Positions 17,981 to 25,522 are shown, counted from the stretch's first letter. The stretch: DNA of 56,934 nucleotides from Caulobacter sp. SLTY (GCF_009905535.1 NZ_JAAALA010000028.1:1-56934), one strand, 5' to 3'. Numbers and translations are program-made. The notes: generated from the sequence alone by a model not told the origin.

Positions 17981-17998
17981 TGTCGCAAGATTGCGACA
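17981..17998. promoter_or_regulatory. 18-base palindrome TGTCGCAA-GA-TTGCGACA
   Basis: Perfect 8-bp arms around 2 bases, in the 299-base region (17787-18085) between the large TonB receptor and the divergent glycosyltransferase. It lies 195 bases from the receptor start and 88 from the glycosyltransferase start. It looks like the operator of a dimeric regulator (LacI/GntR-type spacing), but I cannot name the protein. The rest of the gap holds a 10-base palindrome CAAAGCTTTG (17871-17880) and no other gene. Confidence 0.6.
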
Positions 17999-18085
17999 CC
18001 TTTTGCCGGACCCTGCCCTATAGAAGGGCGGAATCGGCCCTTTAGACGATTTGCCCAAATTAGAGAATCGTCGGGAGACGGAGCG

Positions 18086-19642
18086 TTGACCCTCACGGAC
18101 ACGGAGCGACTCGCCCGGCTGGAAGCCACCCGTCCCTGGCGGTTCGCCCTGGCGGCCACCATGCTGCTCACCGGGCTTCGGCTGTTCGCCCTGTTCGCCA
18201 CCCCACTGGAGCTCTACCCGGACGAGGCGCAGTACTGGCTGTGGTCGCGCGACCTCGACGTCGGCTACTTCTCGAAGCCGCCGATGGTCGCCTGGCTGAT
18301 CCATCTGACCACCCGGCTGGGAGACGCCGAAGCCTACGTACGGCTGGCCTCCCCGCTGTTGCATGCCGCGACCGGCCTGGCCCTGTTCGCGGTCGGCCGG
18401 CGGCTGTTCGGCGCCTGGACCGGGTTCGGCGCCCTTTTGGTCTATCAGCTGATGCCGGGCGTGGCCGTCTCCAGCGGGATCATCTCCACCGACGCGGCCC
18501 TGCTCTGCTTTCTCAGCTTCGCCCTGCTGGCCTATGTCGACCTGCCCAGCGCCAAGCGGCCGCTGTTCACCGCCGCCGGCCTGGGCGCGGCCATGGGCTT
18601 GGCCATGCTGTCGAAATATGCGGCCCTCTACGCGGTGGCCGGCATCGTCCTGCACCTGATCCTCGACCGCGAGGCGCGGCGGCCGTGGACGTTGAAGACG
18701 ACCCTCACGGCCATCCTCGTCTTTCTGGTCGTCATTGCCCCCAACCTGATCTGGAACGCCTTGCACGGTTTCGCCACCGTCGGCCACACGGCGGCCAACG
18801 CCAGCTTCGAGTCCGGTCTGACCTTCGACGTCGCCGAGACCCTCCGCCTGTTGCTCGAACAGTTCGGGGTGTTCGGCCTGCCCTTCGCCATCCTGATCTG
18901 GGCCACCGTGCTGGCCTTCCGCCGACGGCTGGAGCCGGGTGAACTTCTGTTGCTCTGCTGGACCGCCCCGCCGATCCTGTTCGTCACCGTTCAGGCCTTC
19001 CTGACCCGGGCCAACGCCAACTGGACGGCGGCCGCCTATGTGGCCGGGGCGGTGCTGGCGGCGGGAATGATGCGGCGGCTGAAGCCCTGGTGGATCCTGC
19101 CGGCCGGTCTGATCCCGCAGGCGACGTTCGCCGTCATCCTGCTGGTGGTCATGCTCAATCCGCGCACGGCCGAAACCCTGGGCCAGGAAAACGCCATCAA
19201 GCGGCTGAAGGGCTGGGAGGACACCGCCCAGGCCATGGTCCTCCGGGCCGAGGTGGAGATGGCCGACCAGGGCCTGAGCGCCATCGCCGTGGACGACCGT
19301 TTCCTGTTCAACGCCATGGCCTATTACGGCCGCGACTTCTTCGCCAAACCGGGCGCCCCGCCCCTGACCATCTGGCTGCGGAAGAACCGGGCTGGGAACC
19401 AGGCTGAGGCCAGCGCGCCGCTGACCCCGGCGCTGGGCTCGCGGGTGCTGGTGGTCACGGCGGCCGAGGTGCGGCTGGCCGAAGACCCCGACATCAAGAT
19501 GAAGCCGCGCGAGGACCTGATCGTCGCCGACTTCGCCCGCGTCCAGACCGTCGACGTCAGCCGCAGCCGGCTCGACTCCAAGCGCATGCGCCGGGCAGTG
19601 CTGATCCTGGGCGAGGAATTCCGGCCCAAGCCAAAGGACTAG
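18086..19642 (+). CDS. Glycosyltransferase family 39-type membrane protein (ArnT/PMT_2-like)
   Basis: A 518-residue multi-pass inner-membrane glycosyltransferase that uses polyprenyl-phosphate sugar donors at the periplasmic face. The first loop carries the catalytic acidic motif ELYPDEAQYWLW (D46, E47) and YFSKPPMVAWLIHL (61-74), hallmarks of the PMT_2/ArnT fold. About ten hydrophobic helices follow, then a soluble C-terminal domain of roughly 130 residues. The start is a TTG at 18086 with GGGAG 8 bases upstream; a Met at residue 25 would lose the first cytoplasmic segment. Acceptor (lipid A, polysaccharide or protein) is unknown. The stop shares its CTAG with the convergent GH13 gene. Confidence 0.92.
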   Translation: MTLTDTERLARLEATRPWRFALAATMLLTGLRLFALFATPLELYPDEAQYWLWSRDLDVGYFSKPPMVAWLIHLTTRLGDAEAYVRLASPLLHAATGLALFAVGRRLFGAWTGFGALLVYQLMPGVAVSSGIISTDAALLCFLSFALLAYVDLPSAKRPLFTAAGLGAAMGLAMLSKYAALYAVAGIVLHLILDREARRPWTLKTTLTAILVFLVVIAPNLIWNALHGFATVGHTAANASFESGLTFDVAETLRLLLEQFGVFGLPFAILIWATVLAFRRRLEPGELLLLCWTAPPILFVTVQAFLTRANANWTAAAYVAGAVLAAGMMRRLKPWWILPAGLIPQATFAVILLVVMLNPRTAETLGQENAIKRLKGWEDTAQAMVLRAEVEMADQGLSAIAVDDRFLFNAMAYYGRDFFAKPGAPPLTIWLRKNRAGNQAEASAPLTPALGSRVLVVTAAEVRLAEDPDIKMKPREDLIVADFARVQTVDVSRSRLDSKRMRRAVLILGEEFRPKPKD

Positions 19643-21186
19643 AGGCGGGCGATCCGGAAGCCGAAGGGCCCGGCTGCTTCCAGCAAGGTCTCCCCCTCCT
19701 GCCAGGCCGGATCGGCCGGCGGCGCCTCCGCCCCAAGGCTGAAGGCGCAGAGCAGCCGCTCGCCTTCCCACGACCGCTCGAAAACCGCCATCGGTGACGG
19801 GGCGTCCCGAAAGGTCAGACCCCCCAGCCGCAGGGCCGGATGGGCCCGGCGCAGGGCCAGCAGCGCCTTCGACAGCGCCAGGGCAGAGTCGGGGTCGGCC
19901 TCCTGGGCGGCGACGGTCAGCCCGGCATGCTCCGGCGCGGCGGGCAGCCAAGGCGTGGCAGTCGAAAACCCCAGGTGCTCACCCGGCGCCCAGGGCATCG
20001 GGGTGCGGCAGCCGTCGCGGCCCTTGTGGGCCGGCCAGTAGAGGTCGCCCACCGGGTCCTTCAGCTGCTCACGGGTCAGGTCCGCCTCCGGCAGGCCCAG
20101 TTCCTCGCCCTGGTAGAGCAGGATCGAGCCGCGCAGGGTCAACAGCAGGGCAAGCATCACCTTGGCCACCGGCAGCGAGCCGTCGCCAAACCGGCTGGGC
20201 GTGCGCGGCACGTCATGGTTGGAGAAGGTGATGCAGGGCCAGTGGTCCGGATAGCGAGCCAGAAGCTCCATATGATTGCGGATGAAGTCCGGCCCCATCC
20301 GCCGGGCGATCAGCAGCGGAAAGCTGTAGCCGGCGTGCAGCCCCTCGTCCGGGGCCGCGAACCCGCCGCAGCGGTCGGCTTCCTCCGAGAACTCGCCGAA
20401 TACGAACCGGTCCGGATGGGCGTCGACCGTGCGCCGCACCGCATCCAGCGCCTCGATGTTCTCCACCAGGTTCGAATCGTTGAAGTGGCGCTGGAAATTG
20501 GCCGCCGCCGACCAGCGCAGCCCCGTGTCGCTGTCATCCACCGGATTGTCGGTCAGGGCGGGGTCGTGGAGATAGGCGTTGGCCACGTCGAGCCGGAACC
20601 CATCGACCCCCTTCGAAAGCCAGAAATCCAGCACCTCCAGCGCAGCCGCCCGCGCCGGCGCATGGCGCCAGTTCAGCTTCGGCTGCTGGCGCAGGAACTT
20701 GTGGTGATAGGCCTGGCGCATCAGCGGCTGGTAGGCCCAGGCCGGCCCGCCGAAGGCGCTGAGCCAGTTGTTGGGCGCCGTGCCGTCGTCCTTCAGCGGC
20801 GCCCAGACATACCAGTCGGCCTTGTCGCCGCCCTTCAGGCTCTCGCGGAACCAGGCGTGCTCGTCGCTGGTATGGGCCAGCACCTCGTCGAGCAGCAGCT
20901 TCATGCCCCGCGCATGGGCGCCGTCGATCACCGCCTGCAGGTCGTCCATCGTCCCGTAGTCGGGATGGACCCCGTGGTAGTCGCTGACGTCATAGCCCCA
21001 GTCGCGGTTGGGCGAGGGGTGCACGGGGCTCAGCCAGATAGCGTCGACGCCGAGCGACTGGATGTAGTCGAGCTTGGCCAGCACGCCCTGCAGGTCGCCA
21101 TGGCCGTCCCCATCGCTGTCGAAGAAGCTGCGGACGTAGATGTGATAGACGCTCGCGCCGCGCCACCAGGGTGTCGATTGAGTCAT
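19639..21186 (-). CDS. GH13 alpha-glucosidase / oligo-1,6-glucosidase
   Basis: A 515-residue glycoside hydrolase of the alpha-amylase family, subgroup GH13_23-like, which removes alpha-linked glucose from short malto- or isomalto-oligosaccharides. The N-terminus WWRGASVYHIYVRSFFDSDGDGHGDL contains the calcium-type DxDxDG loop. The conserved regions are visible: GVDGFRLDVAN (nucleophile D200), FGEFSEEA (acid/base E265) and FSNHDVPR (transition-state D325). Region I reads LLLDEVLAHTSDEH, slightly unlike the common D-x-V-x-N-H. No signal peptide, so cytoplasmic, implying uptake of sugars by a TonB or ABC system. Single gene; its upstream region holds a four-hairpin intergenic repeat. Confidence 0.96.
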   Translation of the reverse strand: MTQSTPWWRGASVYHIYVRSFFDSDGDGHGDLQGVLAKLDYIQSLGVDAIWLSPVHPSPNRDWGYDVSDYHGVHPDYGTMDDLQAVIDGAHARGMKLLLDEVLAHTSDEHAWFRESLKGGDKADWYVWAPLKDDGTAPNNWLSAFGGPAWAYQPLMRQAYHHKFLRQQPKLNWRHAPARAAALEVLDFWLSKGVDGFRLDVANAYLHDPALTDNPVDDSDTGLRWSAAANFQRHFNDSNLVENIEALDAVRRTVDAHPDRFVFGEFSEEADRCGGFAAPDEGLHAGYSFPLLIARRMGPDFIRNHMELLARYPDHWPCITFSNHDVPRTPSRFGDGSLPVAKVMLALLLTLRGSILLYQGEELGLPEADLTREQLKDPVGDLYWPAHKGRDGCRTPMPWAPGEHLGFSTATPWLPAAPEHAGLTVAAQEADPDSALALSKALLALRRAHPALRLGGLTFRDAPSPMAVFERSWEGERLLCAFSLGAEAPPADPAWQEGETLLEAAGPFGFRIARL

Positions 21187-21205
21187 GGCGCGAGCCTAGC
21201 CTTTT

Positions 21206-21378
21206 CGCTCTCCGCCCGCGAGAGCGGGCGGAGGACGGTTCGGAGCGTGAGCGACGGACCAGGAGGCGGGCCCGCGCCGGCGGCGGGAGGTTCATCCTCA
21301 ACTGGCGGCGGACCCCCTCGGTTTGGCTCGCTTGCAGCGCTCGCCAAATCCACTCCCCCATTTCATGGGGGAGAGCGA
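21206..21378. repeat. Four-hairpin intergenic repeat, copy 1
   Basis: Four consecutive hairpins: A 21210-21233 (10-bp stem, loop gaga), B 21237-21260, C 21322-21348 (TTTGGC / GCCAAA), D 21353-21373 (9-bp stem). Between B and C lie the blocks AGGAGGCGGGCCC and GGGAGGTTC, which recur in copy 2 at 25352. The stems differ from copy 2 but stay paired. It fills most of the 210-base gap upstream of the GH13 gene. Confidence 0.8.
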
Positions 21379-21396
21379 CCGCCAGGCATCCTTCCC

Positions 21397-21930
21397 TTAA
21401 GCCAACCACACCATCATCCGCGTCGCCGCCTCTTCGCCGCGCGCCAGGCTGTGCTTGAGCTGCACCTCGCCGGTGTAGAGGAAGCCAGCCTTGCACAGCA
21501 CCGCGCCCGACGCCGGGTTGTCGCTGAAGTGGCCTGCCACGACGTATCGCTTACGCCAGCTAGCCTTGGCCCAGGCCAGCGCCCCCTGCAGGGCCTCCGA
21601 GGCGAAGCCCCGGCCCCACCAGTCGCGGCCGATCCAATACCCCACTTCCAACGGCTCGCCGGGCGGGGTGAAGAAGCCGATACCGCCAACCATGCCGTCG
21701 TCCTCGGTCTCGATGACGAAGTTGTGGTCCTTCGCTGGATCGTTCCCCTGCACCTTCTCGACGAAGGCCGCGGCATCAGCCAGGGAATAGGGGTGCGGCA
21801 CCCGGCTGGTCATCCTGGCGATGGCATAGTCGGCCATCAGTTCGGCCAGCCGCGACTCGTCGCCCGGCGCCGGGCTGCGCAGCGCCAGCCGCCGTGTCTC
21901 GATCCTTGGGGTCTGTTCGATCAGACACAT
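21397..21930 (-). CDS. GNAT family N-acetyltransferase
   Basis: A 177-residue acetyltransferase of the RimJ/RimL-like group: it begins QTPRIETRRLALRSPAPGDESRL, has the acetyl-CoA binding loop RDWWGRGFASEALQGALAWA (about 101-120), and ends with the FSDNPASGAVLCKAGFLYTGE segment typical of this fold. ATG at 21930 follows GGGAGG at 6 bases. It is only distantly similar to the other GNAT protein at 12650. It lies downstream of rpmA in the same direction, but a strong terminator separates them. Substrate unknown. Confidence 0.92.
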   Translation of the reverse strand: MCLIEQTPRIETRRLALRSPAPGDESRLAELMADYAIARMTSRVPHPYSLADAAAFVEKVQGNDPAKDHNFVIETEDDGMVGGIGFFTPPGEPLEVGYWIGRDWWGRGFASEALQGALAWAKASWRKRYVVAGHFSDNPASGAVLCKAGFLYTGEVQLKHSLARGEEAATRMMVWLA

Positions 21931-21971
21931 GGTTAGCCTCCCAGGTCCTCTGGCGGGACCCTGAAATAGAA

Positions 21972-22003
21972 AGAGGGGAGCCCGGCGATCCGGACTCCCC
22001 TCT
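21972..22003 (-). terminator. Rho-independent terminator after rpmA
   Basis: Minus-strand stem of 14 pairs (AGAGGGGAG-t-CCGG / CCGG-g-CTCCCCTCT, one G-U) with a 4-base loop, followed by ttctattt. It ends the rplU-rpmA transcript. Confidence 0.9.
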
Positions 22004-22055
22004 GGAAGCTCTAGGTCCGGAACGCTTTTCGGCGATCCGGAGGGTGGCTTGCGCC

Positions 22056-22328
22056 TTACTCGGCGGCTTCAGCCATCTTCGGAACCACCGTCGCGTAGGT
22101 GCGGTCGTTCTTCTTGGTTACGAACTTCACGTTGCCGGTTTCGAGGGCAAAGAGGGTGTGGTCCTTGCCGATGCCGACGTTGTCGCCCGGCCAGAACTTG
22201 GTGCCGCGCTGGCGCACGATGATGTTGCCGGCGAGCACAGCTTCGCCGCCGAACTTCTTCACGCCGAGACGGCGGCCGGCCGAGTCGCGCCCGTTGCGCG
22301 AGGAGCCGCCTGATTTCTTGTGAGCCAT
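22056..22328 (-). CDS. 50S ribosomal protein L27
   Basis: A 90-residue ribosomal protein near the peptidyl-transferase centre. It starts [24 protein letters not shown], the invariant L27 N-terminus without a propeptide, and contains [15 protein letters not shown] and GKDHTLFAL. Second gene of the usual rplU-rpmA pair, 31 bases after rplU, with a purine-rich ribosome-binding site (aggataggagag) before the ATG. A strong terminator follows. The cgtA/obg gene often found downstream is not adjacent here. Confidence 0.99.
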   Translation of the reverse strand: MAHKKSGGSSRNGRDSAGRRLGVKKFGGEAVLAGNIIVRQRGTKFWPGDNVGIGKDHTLFALETGNVKFVTKKNDRTYATVVPKMAEAAE

Positions 22329-22359
22329 ATCGCTCTCCTATCCTCTATCGACGAGGCCC

Positions 22360-23025
22360 TTAGGCTTCGTCGGCGTCCTTCTTGGCGGCCTTTTTCGGGG
22401 CGGCCTTCTTGGCGGGGGCGGCGTCACCGTCTTCGGCCTTGGCGGCCTTCGGAGCGGCGGCCTTCTTGGCCTTCGGAGCCTCGTCCTTCACTTCCACTTC
22501 GGGAGCGGCGGCGGCGGCTTCAACGACCGGAGCCTCGGCGGCCACGATGGTTTCTTCCTCGGTCACCACGGCCTTGGCCTTGGTCGCCTTCTTCGGCGCG
22601 GGCGCGGGCGCTGGGGCGGCCTCGGCCTTTTCGGCGAATTCCGGCAGCTTCAGGCCGCGCGAGCGGGCGTTCAGCTCGGCCTTGGTGGTCAGGTCCACCT
22701 TGCCGTCCCACTTGGCGTCGCCGATGGCGGTAACGCGCAGGACAGTCTCTTGCTGGCGGTGGCCGCGGGTGCGGCGGTAGCCCTGGCGGCGGATCTTCTT
22801 GAAGACCTTCACCTTCTCGCCCTTGCGGGTCTCGACCAGGGTCGCGGTGACGGCGGCGCCGGCCACCATCGGGGCGCCCACGGTGACCGTGTCGCCATCG
22901 CCCAGCATCAGGACTTGGTCGAAGGAAACTTCAGCGCCGGGTTCACCAGCCAGTTTTTCGACAACCAGCAGGTCACCGGGGGAGACCCGGTATTGCTTGC
23001 CGCCGGTTTTGATCACCGCGTACAT
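22360..23025 (-). CDS. 50S ribosomal protein L21 with long Ala/Lys-rich C-terminal tail
   Basis: Residues 1-103 are a standard L21: MYAVIKTGGKQYRV start, and the KIRRQGYRRTRGHRQ segment (77-91) that binds 23S rRNA. A further 118 residues follow, rich in Ala, Lys, Pro and Glu (KKATKAKAVV, PKAKKAAAPKAAKAEDG, PAKKAAPKKAAKKDADEA), probably disordered; extended L21 proteins are known in alphaproteobacteria. The ATG at 23025 is set by the L21 start. An open frame continues upstream through the next gene region but is not part of the protein. First gene of the rplU-rpmA operon with a well-formed promoter 74 bases upstream. Confidence 0.98.
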   Translation of the reverse strand: MYAVIKTGGKQYRVSPGDLLVVEKLAGEPGAEVSFDQVLMLGDGDTVTVGAPMVAGAAVTATLVETRKGEKVKVFKKIRRQGYRRTRGHRQQETVLRVTAIGDAKWDGKVDLTTKAELNARSRGLKLPEFAEKAEAAPAPAPAPKKATKAKAVVTEEETIVAAEAPVVEAAAAAPEVEVKDEAPKAKKAAAPKAAKAEDGDAAPAKKAAPKKAAKKDADEA

Positions 23026-23098
23026 CGGTCCGTCCTGAACGTGAGATAGCAAAAAACGAATGCGCCCGCGGACGGGGCCCGCGAGCGAAGGGTCGCGT

Positions 23099-23126
23099 CT
23101 TATACAGAGGGACTCGCCTGAGTCAA
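23099..23126 (-). promoter_or_regulatory. Predicted sigma-70 promoter of rplU-rpmA
   Basis: Minus strand TTGACT (23121-23126), 16-base spacer, TATAAG (23099-23104). This is the best promoter match in the window and predicts a leader of about 65 bases that includes a T-rich stretch (cgttttttgc) before the rplU ribosome-binding site. Confidence 0.75.
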
Positions 23127-23144
23127 CGCTCGCGGGACAGGCTT

Positions 23145-23483
23145 TCAGGCCGGCCGCAGCCCCACGACCAGCAGAAACAGGCCCAGCGCCAGGGCGGGTA
23201 GCGACCAGGTTTCCATGGGCAGGCCGCAGAATCGGTGCCGGGCCGGATAGCGGAACCGGCCGGTGGTGTGGCCCTTGCGTGGATCGAGCGGCCGCATGTT
23301 GAGCCGGCAGCCCGCATACCAGTTCACCGCCGCCGCCAGAAACCAGCCGACACCCCACAGCCAGGGCCAGCGCTCCATGCCCTGGCCACCGGTCGAGAAG
23401 CTGACGATCGCGCCGAACGCCCCGAAGACGCCGATTACCGTCAGCAGCACCAGAAAGCCCCGCCCGGTCCACCAGAACACCAT
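23145..23483 (-). CDS. Membrane protein, unknown function (112 aa)
   Basis: A 112-residue protein with three probable membrane helices (about 9-30, 41-58 and 92-110), the last after a polar loop of basic residues (RLNMRPLDPRKGHTTGRFRYPARHRFCG). No family recognised. Start ATG at 23483 with GGGGGTGA upstream. It is divergent from the 206-aa metal-transport-like gene, and the palindromic site at 23560 lies 77 bases upstream of its start, so it could share that control. It lies directly upstream of the rplU promoter. Confidence 0.75.
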   Translation of the reverse strand: MVFWWTGRGFLVLLTVIGVFGAFGAIVSFSTGGQGMERWPWLWGVGWFLAAAVNWYAGCRLNMRPLDPRKGHTTGRFRYPARHRFCGLPMETWSLPALALGLFLLVVGLRPA

Positions 23484-23559
23484 GGATCACCCCCATCGTC
23501 GAACCAAGGCTCGACCGGCGGAGCGTGAAAGTAAAGCCGACGCCGATGCCCGCTGGCGC

Positions 23560-23572
23560 GTTACAATGTAAC
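23560..23572. promoter_or_regulatory. Zur-like operator GTTACA-A-TGTAAC
   Basis: Perfect 6-bp arms around one base, 16 bases before the GTG of the 206-aa membrane protein and in the divergent region with the 112-aa protein. It shares the pattern GTTAY-RAW-RTAAC with the operator of the ZnuD-like receptor at 11646-11660. Confidence 0.65.
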
Positions 23573-23588
23573 AGGCTATAGCCCGCCC

Positions 23589-24209
23589 GTGACCCTGACC
23601 GTCCTCGCCTCCCTGGCCGCCGCCGGCTTCTTCGTGGCTTTCATGCACGCGATCCTGCCGACCCATTGGCTGCCCTTCGTGCTGGTCGGGCGCGAGCAGG
23701 GCTGGACGGCGCGCAAGACCCTGGGCGTCGCCGCCCTGGCCAGCGTCGGCCATGTGGCCTTCACCGTGCTGATCGGGGCCGTGGTGGTGGCCGTGGGCAT
23801 GGCCGCCGCGCCGGAGCTGGACCGCTATTTCAAATGGCTGGTGGCGGGCCTGCTGGTGGCGCTGGGCGTCTTCTGCCTGACCCGCCAGGCCCACCGGCAT
23901 CCGGAGGCGCCGCGCCGCTACCTCTCCGATCGGGCGGCGATCGCCGGTCTGGTGCTGCTGCTGACCCTGTCGCCCTGCGAGGCCTATTTCGGGGTCTATA
24001 CCACCGCCATCAAGCACGGCTGGCCGGCCTTCGCCCTGCTCAGTTTTGTGCTGCTGACCGCCACGGTGGGAGCCATGCTGCTGTTCACCGGCCTGACCCT
24101 GGCGGGCGCCCGCTTCATCCGCCTGGACGCCCTGCAGGAACGGGAGTCGATGATCCTCGGCTGGGCGCTGATCCTGATGGCCGGGGCGGTGGTGCTGTTC
24201 GATCTATAG
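23589..24209 (+). CDS. Multi-pass membrane protein, putative metal transporter (206 aa)
   Basis: A 206-residue protein with about six membrane helices. The first carries FVAFMHAILPTHW (H20, H26 and following W), the second ASVGHVAF (H55), and a later one TLSPCEAYFGVY (Cys and Glu in a helix). Histidines inside helices in an H-x5-H pattern recall nickel/cobalt transporters (NiCoT, RcnA) and HupE-like proteins, but I cannot assign a named family. The start is a GTG at 23589 with a poor ribosome-binding site. A Zur-like palindrome lies just upstream and a COG0523 metal GTPase gene just downstream (56 bases), so a role in metal uptake or allocation is likely. Confidence 0.8.
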   Translation: MTLTVLASLAAAGFFVAFMHAILPTHWLPFVLVGREQGWTARKTLGVAALASVGHVAFTVLIGAVVVAVGMAAAPELDRYFKWLVAGLLVALGVFCLTRQAHRHPEAPRRYLSDRAAIAGLVLLLTLSPCEAYFGVYTTAIKHGWPAFALLSFVLLTATVGAMLLFTGLTLAGARFIRLDALQERESMILGWALILMAGAVVLFDL

Positions 24210-24219
24210 ATCAGGGAAG

Positions 24220-24247
24220 CGCGCGACCCGTTTCACAACGGCGCGCG
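24220..24247. repeat. Intercistronic hairpin between membrane protein and COG0523 GTPase genes
   Basis: CGCGCG-(ac)-CCGTT / tcac / AACGGCGCGCG: 11 base pairs with a 2-base bulge, 10 bases after the upstream stop and 18 before the next ATG. Without a T-tract it may be a processing or attenuation element rather than a terminator. Confidence 0.65.
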
Positions 24248-24265
24248 AACCCCTAGATAGGCGCG

Positions 24266-25330
24266 ATGACGTCCTCGACCGCTTCCAAGACCCCCGTCAC
24301 TGTCCTCACCGGCTACCTCGGCGCCGGCAAGACCACCTTGCTCAACCGCATCCTCACCGAGGACCACGGCAAGCGCTACGCCGTGATCGTCAACGAGTTC
24401 GGCGAGGTGGGCATCGACAACGACCTGGTGGTCGGCGCCGACGAGGAAGTGTTCGAGATGAACAACGGGTGCGTCTGCTGCACGGTGCGCGGCGACCTGA
24501 TCCGGGTGCTCTCGGGCCTGATGAAGCGCAAAGGCGGCTTCGATGCCATCATCGTGGAGACCACCGGCCTGGCCGATCCCGGCCCGGTGGCCCAGACCTT
24601 CTTCGTGGATGACGATGTAAAGGCCCGGACCCAGCTGGATTCGGTAACCACCGTGGTCGACGCCAAGCACCTGCCGCTTCGCCTGGCCGACTCCAAAGAG
24701 GCCGTCGAGCAGATCGCCTTCGCCGACCAGATCGTGCTCAACAAGACCGATCTGGTGACCGAGGCCGAGCTGAAGGCCGTCGAGGCCTCCATCCGCAAGA
24801 TCAACCCCCTGGCCCCGATCCACCGCACCACCCGCAGCCAGGTTCCCCTGGACGCCATCCTCGGCCGCCACAGCTTCGACTTGGACCGGATCACCGACAT
24901 CGCCCCGGAATTCCTCAACCCCGCCCACGGCGAGGAAGGCCATGTGCACGATGAGCATTGCGAGCACGACCACGGGCACGACCATCACCACCACGATCAC
25001 GGACATGACCATGTCCACGACCACGCCGCCGAGGCCGGGATCAAGGGCATCAGCCTGACCTCGCAGAAGCCGCTCGACGGCATCAAGGTGACGAACTGGC
25101 TGAACCAGCTGCTGGCCGAGAAGGGCGTCGACATCCTGCGGGCCAAAGGCATCCTGGACATCAAGGGCGACAACCGCCGGCTGGTCTTCCAGGCGGTGCA
25201 CATGATCCTGGAAGGCGACTACCAGCGCGATTGGACCGACAAGGACCAGCGCTACAGCCGCATGGTGTTCATCGGCCGCGACCTGGACGAAGCGGCCCTG
25301 CGCGCCGGCTTCGAGGGGTGCGTGGCTTAG
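24266..25330 (+). CDS. COG0523 (CobW/ZigA-like) GTP-binding metal chaperone
   Basis: A 354-residue G3E-family GTPase that delivers or allocates metal ions to target proteins. Visible: Walker [10 protein letters not shown] (16-24), the family metal motif CVCC (69-72, in [13 protein letters not shown]), a Walker B-like region ([11 protein letters not shown], 95-105) and the guanine-specificity motif NKTD (159-162). A His-rich loop (221-253) contains 16 histidines in 33 residues. The C-terminal CobW domain ends with [18 protein letters not shown]. Zinc-starvation members (ZigA, YeiR-like) share this design. Together with the upstream membrane protein and Zur-like site, zinc handling is more likely than cobalamin synthesis, for which no cob genes are nearby. 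Confidence 0.95.
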   Translation: MTSSTASKTPVTVLTGYLGAGKTTLLNRILTEDHGKRYAVIVNEFGEVGIDNDLVVGADEEVFEMNNGCVCCTVRGDLIRVLSGLMKRKGGFDAIIVETTGLADPGPVAQTFFVDDDVKARTQLDSVTTVVDAKHLPLRLADSKEAVEQIAFADQIVLNKTDLVTEAELKAVEASIRKINPLAPIHRTTRSQVPLDAILGRHSFDLDRITDIAPEFLNPAHGEEGHVHDEHCEHDHGHDHHHHDHGHDHVHDHAAEAGIKGISLTSQKPLDGIKVTNWLNQLLAEKGVDILRAKGILDIKGDNRRLVFQAVHMILEGDYQRDWTDKDQRYSRMVFIGRDLDEAALRAGFEGCVA

Positions 25331-25351
25331 GGGGCGAGACTTCAGGCGCTT

Positions 25352-25522
25352 CGCTCTCCCCCCGCGAAGCGGGAGGAGGACAGGTTTCGAGCCTAAGCGA
25401 GAAACCAGGAGGCGGGCCCCACCGGCGGTAGGGAGGTTCCTCCTGAAACGGACTTGCCCCCCTCCTGCTCTGTCGCTGAGCGCTCCAGAGCGGTCCTCCC
25501 CCCGCGAAGCGGGGGGAGGGGG
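25352..25522. repeat. Four-hairpin intergenic repeat, copy 2
   Basis: Hairpins A 25356-25378 (one mismatch), B 25383-25406 (GGTTTC / GAAACC), C 25467-25491 (GCTCTG / CAGAGC) and D 25495-25519 (11-bp perfect stem). Same order, spacing and conserved blocks as copy 1 at 21206. It lies between the convergent COG0523 and exbD genes. Confidence 0.8.

Noticed and set aside
15165..17999. 944-residue version of the large TonB receptor
   Set aside because: The first 71 codons have no ribosome-binding site and would bury the signal peptide; the ATG at 17786 has both signals.
21206..21378. CRISPR array or tandem direct repeats
   Set aside because: The repeated structure is a set of hairpins without regular spacers or repeated units of constant length; no cas genes are present.
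22360..23496. A single 378-residue protein fusing an N-terminal extension to L21
   Set aside because: The L21 start MYAVIKTGG has its own ribosome-binding site and a good promoter lies inside the supposed extension, which also overlaps another membrane-protein frame.
24266..25330. CobW cobalamin-biosynthesis protein
   Set aside because: No cobalamin genes nearby; the His-rich loop and Zur-like upstream site fit a zinc-type COG0523 protein better.
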